The position numbers and the translations under genes were made by a program. The notes beneath the pieces are model-generated. The model was not told the DNA's origin. It searched no databases and saw only the letters and a list, made by a program, of their open reading frames with translations. 64,000 nt of DNA, from NCBI RefSeq assembly GCF_964204865.1, contig NC_135254.1, positions 4,097,001 through 4,161,000 of the forward strand. The letters are read 5' to 3'. The stretch comes from Styela clava. Lineage: Eukaryota > Chordata > Ascidiacea > Stolidobranchia > Styelidae. Shown piece by piece: positions 44,046 through 56,600 of this stretch; position 1 is the stretch's first letter, and each line of letters opens with the position of its first letter.

Positions 44046-46171
44046 GTTATTTCACGTAGTCCGTTGTTTGTAAGTACAGGTTTATAGTATTGTTAGATAT
44101 AGCTAGAACGTTAGCCTATATTCAGCAGCACATCTAAATCTTAATTATACCTAATTACTTAATAGGCCTAAATTAGTTTTGTCATCCATTAACTTTAATT
44201 CTGTGTAGGATTATTGTTAATGGGGAGTTTTTTTACCGTGTGGGATTTTGTTGCAAACCACAGGATTATTACCGTATTTCCTTGTTTTCTGCTTGATTCA
44301 CAACAAAGTGACACTTTGATTCACAACAGCTGTAACAGTGCTAGGAAAGTGGGTAGTTGTAGGCTAAGTGGTCTTGAATGTCTTTTTTGTGTTTTACTTA
44401 CATATATTCTTAACTGGTGTCTTTGAATCACTATATTTGTTGTGATAATGAATGACCTTGGTGAGACACGCCCAGTTGTTTTGCCACCAGTCTACCAGTA
44501 CCAATCCAACTCTGGTATGGGAATACGGGCATTGTTTATTAAACTAATTGCTTGCTTGAAATGTGTGAAATGTGTAGTAGAGGAAGCTGTACAGATCAGC
44601 GGTTACAGAATTATGAGAACTACCCTACTTTACTGTAGTGTTTATTTATACAGTTATAATGCATAACTAAAGCAAGCACGCAAATTATACAAGTTAACTG
44701 AAAAGTATATTAGAGTATACCGGTATCCAGCGAGAGACATGTTAGCTCGACCAGCTTCACTATCCGAATGTCCTTCAAGAATGTCCTCAACGCAATGTGC
44801 TTGACAATGATGTCATAATAGCTCTTGATCACCATATAGTGACAATTCACCATCACAACATGTACCAGGAAGAATAAGAACTTCCGCATATCCATCAAGT
44901 TCATGCTGCCGAAAACTTATACCGTAATTGGCTATATCAGTAGAATAAATATAATATTGTAAAATAGTTTAAAACATGAGAATAAATCATACTGTTGTCG
45001 GTCATGCTTAAAGCTAACCTGATAGAAACATCAGAGAATTAGGCAATAACAAATTAGTTAAAATATCCAAGATTGTTGCTAGTAAAATCAATTCCGCAAT
45101 TTGTATTGCAAACCCTGCATTCATATTCTTCAGCTTCAGTATATAGATATATAGCTTGGTGTAAGCTAGCAAACTGAATAAAATAATGATAATAATTTGT
45201 GGGCAATCCGAAAAAAATGACACTTTTGAAAAACAGAATTTTCTAGCAAATATGAGCAGCAGTCCAATTTCAGTTTTGTATTAAGTATCAGGTATGTATG
45301 TATCAGGACCAAACTTGCAAACAATTTTGGTTTGATTATGAGGAGCTGGCTCGTATTAAATAACATATTAAATGGTTTGGCAGTGGTTTTGGTCTGAATC
45401 AAGTGTCAGGAAAATTAAACAATGAAAATTTGTTGAATATACATTAGTCATTATTTAATATAACCGTATATCCTACAAACCATATAACCCTACAAATTGT
45501 AACACGTCAGACGAACCTATCACAGCAAATGGTTGCAGAAGAGATTTATCAAGAATGATAACCACTAATGTCTTTATTTAATAATGATAAAAAGTGTCTC
45601 AAACCACTTCAAATTCATCCTCACTATCTCTGTCAAACTACCTAAAGAAATCTTTTCAGTCTAGTTTTGTGCGTATAAGCCTATTCCTTAGTCTGGCAAC
45701 TTTTTTTTTGAGTTAGGGACTCGGCTTATATGCAAGGATATGCGATAACCAAAAATAGCCGGTAGATGAGTTTAATTTCAAGTATAAGTTATGTCTCATA
45801 ACTATGAAGGACTTATGCTTATGATACCAAATACTGCATATTTTTTTAAAAATGGTAATAAATGGCAAGTTGCATTATTTTTGAGTACAATCGTAACAAA
45901 CTTGTAGCTATGCGAAGGCTGATGCATTATTTGGCAGTTTTTTATTGATTTACAAATTTTGCAAAGTAACATTTAATGCAAGTATAGCTAGTATTGACAT
46001 TGGGAGAATGCAGATTTATGTTGAAAGTAATTTTCAAACCAGGTTATATCGGTAGTGGGTAGCCTATATCTTAATACTATCATACATTCTATGAGCAGTA
46101 GAGCGGGATTTATATAACACCTGGGTTGTGTTGTCACTCTCTAAATGTTGAGGATCCAAGATCTGCTATAT
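44046..46171. other. No gene recognised
   Basis: AT-rich. A short SINE-like match (gtagaggaagctgtacagatcagcggttac) lies at about 44577-44606, and a possible LINE 5' leader at 44046-44200. Small ORFs here show no motif. Confidence 0.4.
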
Positions 46172-47292
46172 CTGTGGTTCCCAACCTGGGCACTTTTCAG
46201 GGGGTCGCAGAACAAAATTATTTTATGTGCGACTTTTTTCTATGAAATCTGTCTTAATCAGTGGTGGAAAAATAATTTTTTTATAGCGGAAAAATTAAAA
46301 ACAAGAAACAAAGGAAACTAATTTTTAAGTATTTGGGTTGACCAATCCCAAACTAATGTCTCCGACTCCAGAACACTGCTACCACTATGACATCTTATCT
46401 GGTGTCAGTACGCAATTTAATTTGATTCTAAGTCTGTGATTCTCAACCTTTTTATTTACTTCCCCCTTTACCTATTTTGGAACCTTACCTCCCTCTCTAT
46501 GAATACTATAATATTTATTAAATTTCTAATGAACCGCTTTCTGATATAATGCGCAAGCTGCATTCCCATTTTTGTACAGTTCGAGTGATTTACTACAAAC
46601 CAAATGATTTAATATTTGTGCTACTCAATGCGAAGTGCTTACGGTATATAAAAAAAAACAGAATTCCTCTCTTGGGGGGAATTCTTCCTTGGTTGGGAAT
46701 TGCAATAAGTTTATAATTTCACCACTTGTGTGTTTGACAATATTATTTGACAAGAAAAAATGTGGTTGCGGCAGGAAATTTTTGTAGAAATGGCAGATTC
46801 AAAGTTTCATTTCAAGTACGGTATGTTCTTCATTTTTTTTTGGGTTCTGCGTGTATATTGCGCAACTGTAACAGCCCTCATTTTCACTCTCTAATATCAA
46901 TTCAATTGTTGGTTTACAAAAGACAGACTATGAACTGAGTAACATGAAAGTACAAATTATGCATTTTCATCACCACATTTCCGGTACCGCCCAGGTTGAT
47001 TTTGACTCCCAGTATTTTCTTGTCGAAAACTAATCCAACTCCAGTAAGTCAGTATTAAAAATTAGGTCTTGTAAATCGGCCTAATAGCCGGAAATACGAT
47101 ACCCAAAAAATAGTAGTGATTGTGCACTCGAAGAATTTTGTGGATAACAGAGTAATTTAATAATTGATAGTATTTAAATTGATTCAAGATAAATATTTTG
47201 CAGAAATGCATCAAAACTTAATAACCTTTCTTTGAGGGACGTACTAATTTGAATTCAGCATATATATATAAAAAAAAGCTTGGGGACCACTG
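46172..47292. mobile_element. hAT-type element, 1121 bp, exact 8 bp TSD
   Basis: The left end is ctgtggttcccaacctggg and the right end is gcttggggaccactg. It is flanked by the perfect 8 bp repeat tgctatat (46164-46171, 47293-47300). Another hAT-like end (tgattctcaacctttttat, about 46438) lies inside. No transposase frame survives. Confidence 0.85.
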
Positions 47293-47395
47293 TGCTATAT
47301 TGTTGCTCCTGCAACATGGATAAAAATTTCCACACTATTAAAATAAAATTGACTGCATTTCTGCTCCAGTTATATTGCTACAAGTCAGTGGTTCC

Positions 47396-47530
47396 TAGCC
47401 TTTATGGCTTGTGCCTTCTTTATAGAGGATTTTAGCACTCATGGCCTCCTCTGTTTATCATTCCAGTGCCCTCCTTATGGGCCCCTCCAATCCGCTCTGT
47501 TGCCCCTCATTAAGGGGTTGGGAACCTCTA
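47396..47530. mobile_element. Short hAT-like MITE
   Basis: The left end is cagtggttcctagccttt and the right end is ggggttgggaacctcta, inverted and GC-richer than the surroundings. The flanks (ctacaagt / ctatttga) do not match well, so the boundaries are uncertain. Confidence 0.55.
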
Positions 47531-47616
47531 CTATTTGATTCTGATGATTTTGCATTTTTTGTATACTGCAGACTGATAATCTATATTTGTTATACCTTAT
47601 TCATGTAATTGACAAA

Positions 47617-50600
47617 ATGGCTGAATCTGGTAAAATACAAGAAATCGATTCTGCTGGTTCCTCAGATGAATCAACAGAATTTTCAGATGCAAACAAACGT
47701 CTTTCAGTTCGAAATGAATTACAAGTATCGAGGCCCTCCATGCCCGGGACGGTACAAGAATTTGGTAAAAATATTTTCCAAAGTCTAATGAAACATTCAG
47801 AAAAACATGGAACTGTGGTAGCTCCAACATTTGTTTTCAAGCAAACCATTAATGAAGGTGAGAATAAGGTCTGCCGTTTTGTTCACTGTTATCCTAAAGG
47901 TTAATTATTTGATCTAATTTATGTCTGTAGCAGCGTTTCTCAACCTTTTTTGGTCGCGGATTAATTTCTCATCGGCGAAAAGTTGAAAACCTTTGCGGAC
48001 TCAACGTGCGTTTATTGCAACCGTACTCGGTGTGAATAGGCAATAAAACCAAACACAACAGAATTTGAACGAATTTCAAAATTGGAAATTCGATGCAATT
48101 ACGCATCTGTTAAAAGAGCCGACTTTTTATTGTATTCTATTCAATTAAAGAGTCCAGCTGCACACTAACACAAATGTATTTCTGTAACGTTTCGTCCGAC
48201 CAGAGTCAGACTTTTTTATTGTATAATGGCCTTTTCTGCCGCACTATATTCAATCCATGACAACGTCGAGAATTTAAAATGTCTATGTCTTGAAATGTCT
48301 TCTATTTTAATTGTATTAATGGTATCTCGCGGTTGCGTCGACTTATGACAAAATGATAGCATTACTTCTTTAAAATGCCACAGCAATCTGGTAACATATT
48401 GCACGATTATATTTAGTTTTGATACATATTTTTAGAGATCTGGCAAATTTGTTATCGTCGTTAGAAAAATCCTATCTGCTATAAATTTCCAGAAAGTACA
48501 ACTTGATTAAGCACTTATTAAAAATATTTTGGAGAGTATATTAGTAAATCAAAAATACATATTCACTGCCTTGCGTTATTATTAATTTAATGGTGATCAT
48601 TTTAATCTGCGGTTGTGTTGACAAAATAAAAGCAATACTAATCAGAAAATATCATGACAATTCGTGGACACAAAAATGCATTGTGAAGTGCCCGATTATA
48701 TTTTGTTTTGATTTGATTTTTGTGAATTCAACAAATCTCCAAATTTCCGAATAGTGAATTGCTATTCTAATAGTTGAATATTCAAATATATGCCCAGCCA
48801 CACTCAGTAACTAGTAATAATTGACTTGGTTATGTGAATTACCTTGCTTTTTATGTTTTATGTGAATTTCAAACTGAATCGTAACTTGGCTGATAGTTAA
48901 CTTTCGCAAAAACGCCTGCGGCCCGCAGTGAATTTCTGGCTCGTTGCGGACTCATTCAACCGCTCCGCGGACTCGGGTTGGGAAACACTGGTCTATAGCC
49001 TACAAATAAAAGCATATTTCAAAATATTTGTTTTGGTCAATATAACATAAATCACATTTTACCTAATTTGGGGTGAATAAATACAAGTACAAATAAATTT
49101 TTCTGCAATTCAATAACCATTTCATATATCCTTCAGTTGATATTTTATGCAAATGGAGTGAAATTTTGTTAATTTTATTCGTCATATTTTTTGGCTCGTA
49201 CAAAGTTACTTCCAAGTTCCAGCCATGCCTGAAATAACAGCAGCCATTGTAAGCCACAGCTATTGTAACAATAGAGCTTAATTGAAAAACTAAAAATGGG
49301 TGAATAAGAAAAAACGTTAAAAATTAAGAAAGAACTGTAGTATTTAATTTGTCTAATACTCAGGGAGAATATTTCATTGTTTTTGTACAATAATAGCATG
49401 TTTCAAGTTCAACCATACATTTTACATATTTTACAGTAAATAATAAATAAATACCATTCTGACTATTGTGCTTTATCTCAACAGGGGACAATATAGAAAC
49501 CAGTATTGCTGGAAGTTCTGGTTTTACGCTTGATCGAAGCAGCAATACATATGAAAAAACCTCAACAACCAAGCAAACGGCAGCAAAGTCTAAAGATGCA
49601 GCAGAAAATGAAACAAAAGGAGAAATACCATTCCATTTTGAAGGTAAGTTTACACGATTTGGGTGGATTCTACCTTTCCCAGGAAACTTTAGGGCTGATC
49701 TGGACACAAACTTTGCATGTAAGTGTTTATATCAGGGGTTGGCACGGTTTTTGGATCAGGGGCCAAAAATTTAGCCCACCTAGACTGGCGGGCCATGTAG
49801 TATGACGTAAAGAGTTACATTTTATAAACAATGTTTACAGTGTTAGAGAAGCAACAGTGGAAAACAATGAACCTTGTGCCAAAACTAAAGTTGATGTGCA
49901 CGTTCGAAAGAATATATTTTTATAGACAGCTGCATGTAAAATGCATTGCACTGAGATTAAATTTTTGTACTCGCTTGTCAGATTATCATTCGAACAATGC
50001 ACCACTCGGCAACGAAGTTGCAAATTGATTATAACATTTTGGACATACCCCAGACACAACATCATCCTTCATATTGATGAGAAGTGAATAAAAACAATGC
50101 ATTGTTTGATAATTTATTAAAAAAACACCTCATACATGTCCCTTTGTGGCAGGCTTTTAACACAGCAATAGAGTGTGCAATTGCACCATGATATGAAGTT
50201 TCATGTGGCGATTGTTCTTAGGCGAAAATAATGTGGCATTCGCGCTACCAGAAATGTGTGCAAACGATCAAATTCAAATACTAGATTTGTACTAGATGTG
50301 TTTCACAGGGTTCCATTATCTTTGAACCCGCGTACATTTGAACCCGTACATCTGAACCCGTAATTTGAACCCAGGACAATTACACCTGTATACTATTGCA
50401 CCAATGGACATTTGCACCTACGGACATTTGAACCCATACATTTCCACCCATGGATTTTAGCACCCGCATAAAAATTGAACCCGCGGACATTTGAACCCGT
50501 GTACGTTTGCACCCGCGTACATTTGAACCCACGAACATTTGAACTCGCGTATATTTGAACCCATGTACATTTGAACTCGCGTACATTTGAACCCACGAAC

Positions 50601-53600
50601 ATTTGAACTCGCGGACATTTGAACCCACGTATATTTGAACCCGCGTACATTTGAACCCACGAACATTTGAACTCGCGTATATTTGAACCAACAAATATTA
50701 TATTTGAACCCGCGTACATTTGAACCCACGACGATTGCACCGGCATACTATTGCACCTATGGAAATTTTTGTTGTTTTACGGATATTTGAACCCATACTA
50801 ACCCTAACCCATGGGTTTAGCACCCGCATATAGATTGAACCCGCGAATATACACATGGGTTCAAATGTATGTGGGTTCAAATGTACGGTCACCTGCGTGG
50901 GTTCAAATGTACATGGGTTCAAATGTCCACGGGTGCAAATGTACATGGTTTCAAATGTCCGCGGGTTCAATCTATATGCGGGTGCTAAAATCCATGGGTG
51001 GAAATGTATGGGTTTAAATGTCCGTAGGTGCAAATGTCCATTGGTGCAATAGTATACAGGTGTAATTGTCCTGGGTTCAAATTACGGGTTCAGATGTACG
51101 GGTTCAAATGTACGTAGGTTCAAATGTGCTGTCACCGTTTCACACACAATTCAAATTATCTATCAAAGACATACTATTTTATGTTTTACAGATTCAATTC
51201 GCGTCGATCATAACCTGTTGCTGCTTTATAATGAAAGACTAGCAAAGTATGGTGAAGTTTACAGAGGCTTGCAGACTCATAAAGGTTCTCGAGGATTCGA
51301 TCCAATCGCCATAAAATCTATCAAACTCAGCGATGAAAATAGGAAAGAAGTGGAAATCATCCGAAAGCTTCGTTCCCACCCAAATGTGATAACTGTCCTC
51401 CAATCTGGGACTTATTTCTTTGGTCCAATAGAACATTTATTCATCGCAATGGAATACTTTGAATCTAAAACCTTGACAGACTTTGTCAAAGACGATCCAA
51501 AGCCTAAGACTGACGAAGTCAAACATAAACAAATAGAACAATTTGTTGAAGCTGTCGATCATATCCACATTAACGAAGTTCTACATCGCGATCTTAAACC
51601 AGATAATATCTTGGTATCGGACAATGGGAGAATTCTCAAAATAATTGACTTTGGTTTGGGAAAACAGTTAAGAAAAGGACATTTTGTAACCAAAATGAGC
51701 ACTTTACGTGTTGGCACTGATGGTTGGAGGGCCCCGGAAATATACCTTTCTGATATTTGTTCTAAACAATCGGACATATTTTCTTCCGCACTCGTAATCC
51801 ATTTCATTTCGACCGATGGTTCCCACCCATTTGGTAATGACCCAGATTCATGGAATCTCAATATCAAACGATATCAAGGATGTGACCTGAGCAAACTAGA
51901 AGGGGATCTAGAGGATTTGGTTGGTTGGATGCTCAGATTCCGACCACAGAATCGTCCAAATACCGAACAAATTCGAAATCATAAATACTTTCATGGTCAA
52001 CTTGTTTGCCCTCATCCCAAACTGAGTAAGTAGAAAGGTTCTATAGTTTTTAATGAAATATTTCTTTAATCAAAAATTCGGATAATTGATTGAACACGGT
52101 ATATTCCACCTTAGTAGAAAATTTTGAACTCAGTCAGAAACAAAGTTTATTGCAAGACTTTTTTATGAAATTATCATTTAATAAAGTCTAGGTTTCATAT
52201 TTTCCCCAAAGCCTAGCTTAAATCATACCTGACATATTGTGATAATACCCAAGATGTTTACTTTATATGAATGACATTTGGGAACATTTTGGTTCGTTTA
52301 TTCAATTAATCTTGCTCTGTGGTTTTTATTATTCTGTCTAAATGAAACCAATACTTTTAGGTTCTGTAGTACGAAGAACTCCAGATAACGAACTTGTAAA
52401 AGTCAAAGAAGAGTTTGAAGAAAGAATGAAGCAGATGGAATTAAAAAATGAACAAGAAAAGAGGAAAATGGAGAAAGAGATAGAAAGGCTTAAAGAGAAA
52501 ACAAATGGTAAATTTAAGCAGCCCATTCGATTGTTTTGGGTTTCTTTCAGTTTTTGTGTTGATTTTGCCACCAAAAGTACTATGTCACCTGAAATTGCAG
52601 TTTGTTCATATACACCACCTAACTTTCTCTGATAAAATATGTGAGCCAAGCTTAAGTTTACATTATAAATTTGCTACATAAATACAGACGTTTACCGTGA
52701 CGTGCTTTCAAATGTAGTGTTTTTTAATTTAGTTTTGAAACATTCAATTTGTTTAAAATTGTTTCAAACTTGATTTTTGTGTGTTGGCCAATTCTTCTCT
52801 CCCAACACAGCCGGATGCCATATACTCAGTATTATTCATACCCAGTCCAACTCTACAAGGTATTAATAGTATTTTACAGTTAATGTTCTATAGTAGTAGT
52901 AGTCGTATATTTCACGAAAAAGAGACTCCAGCCGTGACGCAATGTGCGAATCGTATAAATAGCGTAAATCGTATGAATGCTGTTTGGACTGCGTAAATCA
53001 CAAAATTGACGGCACACGTTATGTTGGGTTGCCTTTAAAAATTTTATCATTTATCGGGAAATATGAATTTCCCAGAGACATGAAGACCCTGAGATTTTTC
53101 CAACGACGATATTCTAATAATAATCATGAGTGCCAAATGAATAGTGACAAATTTCAAGGTCGCAAAAATCTGAATTCAATTTATTTATAATCCGGTCAAG
53201 AGTTTATCGCATATTTCATGTCCGTAGATTACCTTAGTATTTTGGAGTAGTAGCGCTTTTATTTTACCTTAGTCGACACAATGAAACAATGAACATAATC
53301 AAAATATTATGGCAAGACATTTTAAATGGCCGTATCAGCCACAGATTGAATATTTTGCGCAACAGCAAAATCATAATCCACTGAAAAAGTCTATTTTAAA
53401 GAGTGTCGCAATCGCAGCACTTGTTTTAGAGTCGCTGCATGGGAATTTTTGATCCCGATTTTTTGGAACCCCCCTTTTTAAAGTCCTGGATACGCCCACG
53501 TAGAAGCTGTTGTGCTGATTTGTGCCGGATGAAACACTTCTGCGGGTCGGATCCGGCCTACGGGCCGTAATTTGCCCGTCACTGCTCTAAATCAAGTGCA

Positions 53601-56600
53601 CTGTTTATTAATGCACTCCACAAAAAGGCTTTCAATATTATAGGTATATTAACCAGCCAAATACTCCCTATTTATCGATGACAGTGAATTTTATAATATT
53701 TTGTCTGATGCATATGACATATTCGAAGTTGTCTATGTCAGTGTTGTTTTTTACATCATAATCTCAGAAATTCGATACATTAAATTTTTTTGATTCATTT
53801 CTTTACATGAAAGGATACTCTTGCAGCCATTGATATGTAAAAAGGCACTTTATTTTGAAAAAAAGAATTTTCCCTGTAAGGCATTGCCGGCCCAATTTAT
53901 TACACACTTTGACATGAGGGGGAAACAGGGTTTGAACCTGAGATGTGTAATCTGTAAAGCCTACAGTTAAGTCTAGCGATTGAACCACTAAACCATGACA
54001 TAGCCCAAAGGGCGTTAACTACTAGACCAGGGGTTCCCAAGCTTTTTTCAGGACGACCCCAAAGACAACTTTCAAGTGTCCAGTGTGCATCCCCATTTGA
54101 ATATATATATGTTTTTTAATGGAACGTTAGAGCAGTGGTTCTCAACCGGGAGTCGATGGCCCCCCAAGGGGGCCACGAATCATCTCAAGGAGGGCCACGA
54201 CACAAGGCTAAAAATTGACATACTTTCCATACTTTCCTTTTAAAATAAAATTCTTCGTTCATGCGGTATTTGCGATCGCAGGGTGTATTCACTTTCTTGT
54301 GAGGGAATTGTTTGATCATAATGGAACTTGGAATCTACCAATCAAAATAGTTTGCCGGTAGGCCGTCTAACCTGTAAACGGGCAGTTTCACTAGACTGCG
54401 AGATAACCAACGCTATCATATTATAGACGCAAAACCCATTTGTAAATTCCCAATGCCCAAAATACGTAAATGGCACGACAGTTTCGTTGGATTTGGCTTG
54501 ACCAAAGTTAATCGAGATGAGAGAGAATGTGCTTGTGTGTAATTAGGGTGACAGCACATCTGAACCCATATATTTGACTCGTATATCCGCGGGTTCAGTC
54601 TACATGCGGATGCTGAAATCCATGGGTTAGGGTTAGTATGGTTTCAAATATCTGTGGGTGCAATAGTATGCAGGTGGGAATGTTTACGAGTTCAAATGTA
54701 CATGGGTTCAAATGTAATGGAACCGTAATTAGCAATGAATCATTACGTCCACCTAAACTCCAAAACCACCGTGGCAAAAATCATCCACAGGTGAAAGAGG
54801 TTGATATCGGTTGTCCAAGTCCTGTTTTATCAGAGGAAAAGCCCGCTCTTAAAAGCAGCTATAAAGTAGCATATCAGATTCTTACCCACTAATTAGTAAG
54901 AAAGCTCATTCACTTCTAGTTCAATTTGCCGAGTTCAATGTTAACAGTGACATTTGTCTGGCTATATATTTAAAAGACTTCCCATTGATTGTATACTAAA
55001 AATCTTTTATTTTCTTGTCTGTGGTTTGCTTTTGCATTCCATAAAAGATCGCAAAAATATAATAGAATCCAACACATTTAGTTTTTTTGGAATGGCGAAC
55101 AGGGGGGGCACGAGTGCAAAAAGGCGCCGGAAGGGGGCCACGTCATGTGGTGGTATTAAGTAAAATAAAACCAAACAGTGATGTCACAATAAGCACCTAC
55201 ATTTTTTTATAGCATAAGCATAGAGCGATGCCTATGGGCCTGTTTCACTGTAAGACATGGTACAAACTGCTAAATTTAACATGGTTTGTCAAATCTTAGA
55301 TAATTTGTACATTCTCTATCATACCTCAGCGACCCCGCCGACCCCATGACCTGTTTGCGACCCTACCTACTTATCATTCTGACCCAATTTGGGGTCGCGA
55401 CCCCTGGTTTGGGAAACCCTGCACTAGACCATGGTATTGCCCAAAACTCAAATAACCACACAATAGCTTAAGTACATCTAGGAACCATAATTTTCATTCT
55501 TTCAATTTATAATTTGAATTTTCACATATCATGGTACATTTTAAATATCACAAGCATTTTTGCTTAAATAAAAACAAACTTTTTTTTATATCATTAAATT
55601 TTGGTTTCATTCATCCAGGTGCAGAATCTCAGTCTTCAAGTCAAACTACTTCCGGTCTAAGAATCATCAACCAACAACCATCTGGTGGGAGGCTGTCATT
55701 GGATTGGTTTTCTGAATCACTGCCAGGATATGAAAGATGGAGTACTGTTGTCATCACCTACTCATTTCCTGCTGGAAGTCTGAAGGTGAGTTATGAAACA
55801 AATTTAATTGGTTGGAAAATAAATTATAGATTTACTGAAATCAAGGTTCCTTACTAGGAGATTCTTGTTTGCTTTTTTATATCAATCCCCATTGTACTTC
55901 AACATATTTGAACATCAATCAATATCCTTCCTGAATTAAATACCAGTGCAATAAATGAAGAATCACAATTTGATGAAAGCAATATTTAGGGCTGCCCACA
56001 ACCACAACCTAATAGTTTTGTACCCTAGAATTTGTGAATTTCTTGAATCAATTCATTGAGGGGTCACAATATATATCTTATTGTCAATTGAGAAGCAAAA
56101 TCATTATATTATATATGTCAAAATTTACTAAATACAACATGATGCAAACAAAAACGTGGTTGAAAAATAAAAAATTTTCTGTCATACCTTTTGATTTCAT
56201 AAATGCTCCAAATATGGTGATTTTGATATAATGGCAAAGACATCCCTTATAATAGTACTGTCATGTTACTTTTTTATGCGATGCTTATTCATGCCTTTTG
56301 CTCTGAACAAGGCCCTATACAAGCAGCCACAAATATTTAGTAGGGTGGTTCACGTAACCACTGGTGTGTTACAGCCTCCTCCACCATCAAGTCCATTCTT
56401 CCGAAAACGAATAACTGGCTTAACAATCTCTTACGTGTTTTAGACTGGTAACCGGATGAGAGGCTGTGGTTCGCCACTTGATTAAGTCGTCTTATTGGCT
56501 TTTCTCTCCCCAGGATAAATATTTTAATTCTGTCATATCTTATATTTAATGAAATTTGAGCTATCAGACACTGATATCTAATGATATTTAAGGAGATATA

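Larger units (their letters stand above)
54028..55421 (+). mobile_element. hAT element with ZBED-type transposase remnant
   Basis: The left end is caggggttcccaagctt and the right end, in reverse complement, is cagggtttcccaaacc. The flanks tactagac (54020-54027) and cactagac (55422-55429) match at 7 of 8. A second, inner hAT-type end (cagtggttctcaaccggg, 54133) indicates nesting. The interior holds a broken BED-finger transposase start and a nested 178 bp MITE. Confidence 0.85.

Noticed and set aside
50380-51052. ORFs with repeating 'GSNVRGFKC' on both strands
   Set aside because: Direct translation of the ~16 bp minisatellite; no reason to think it is a protein.
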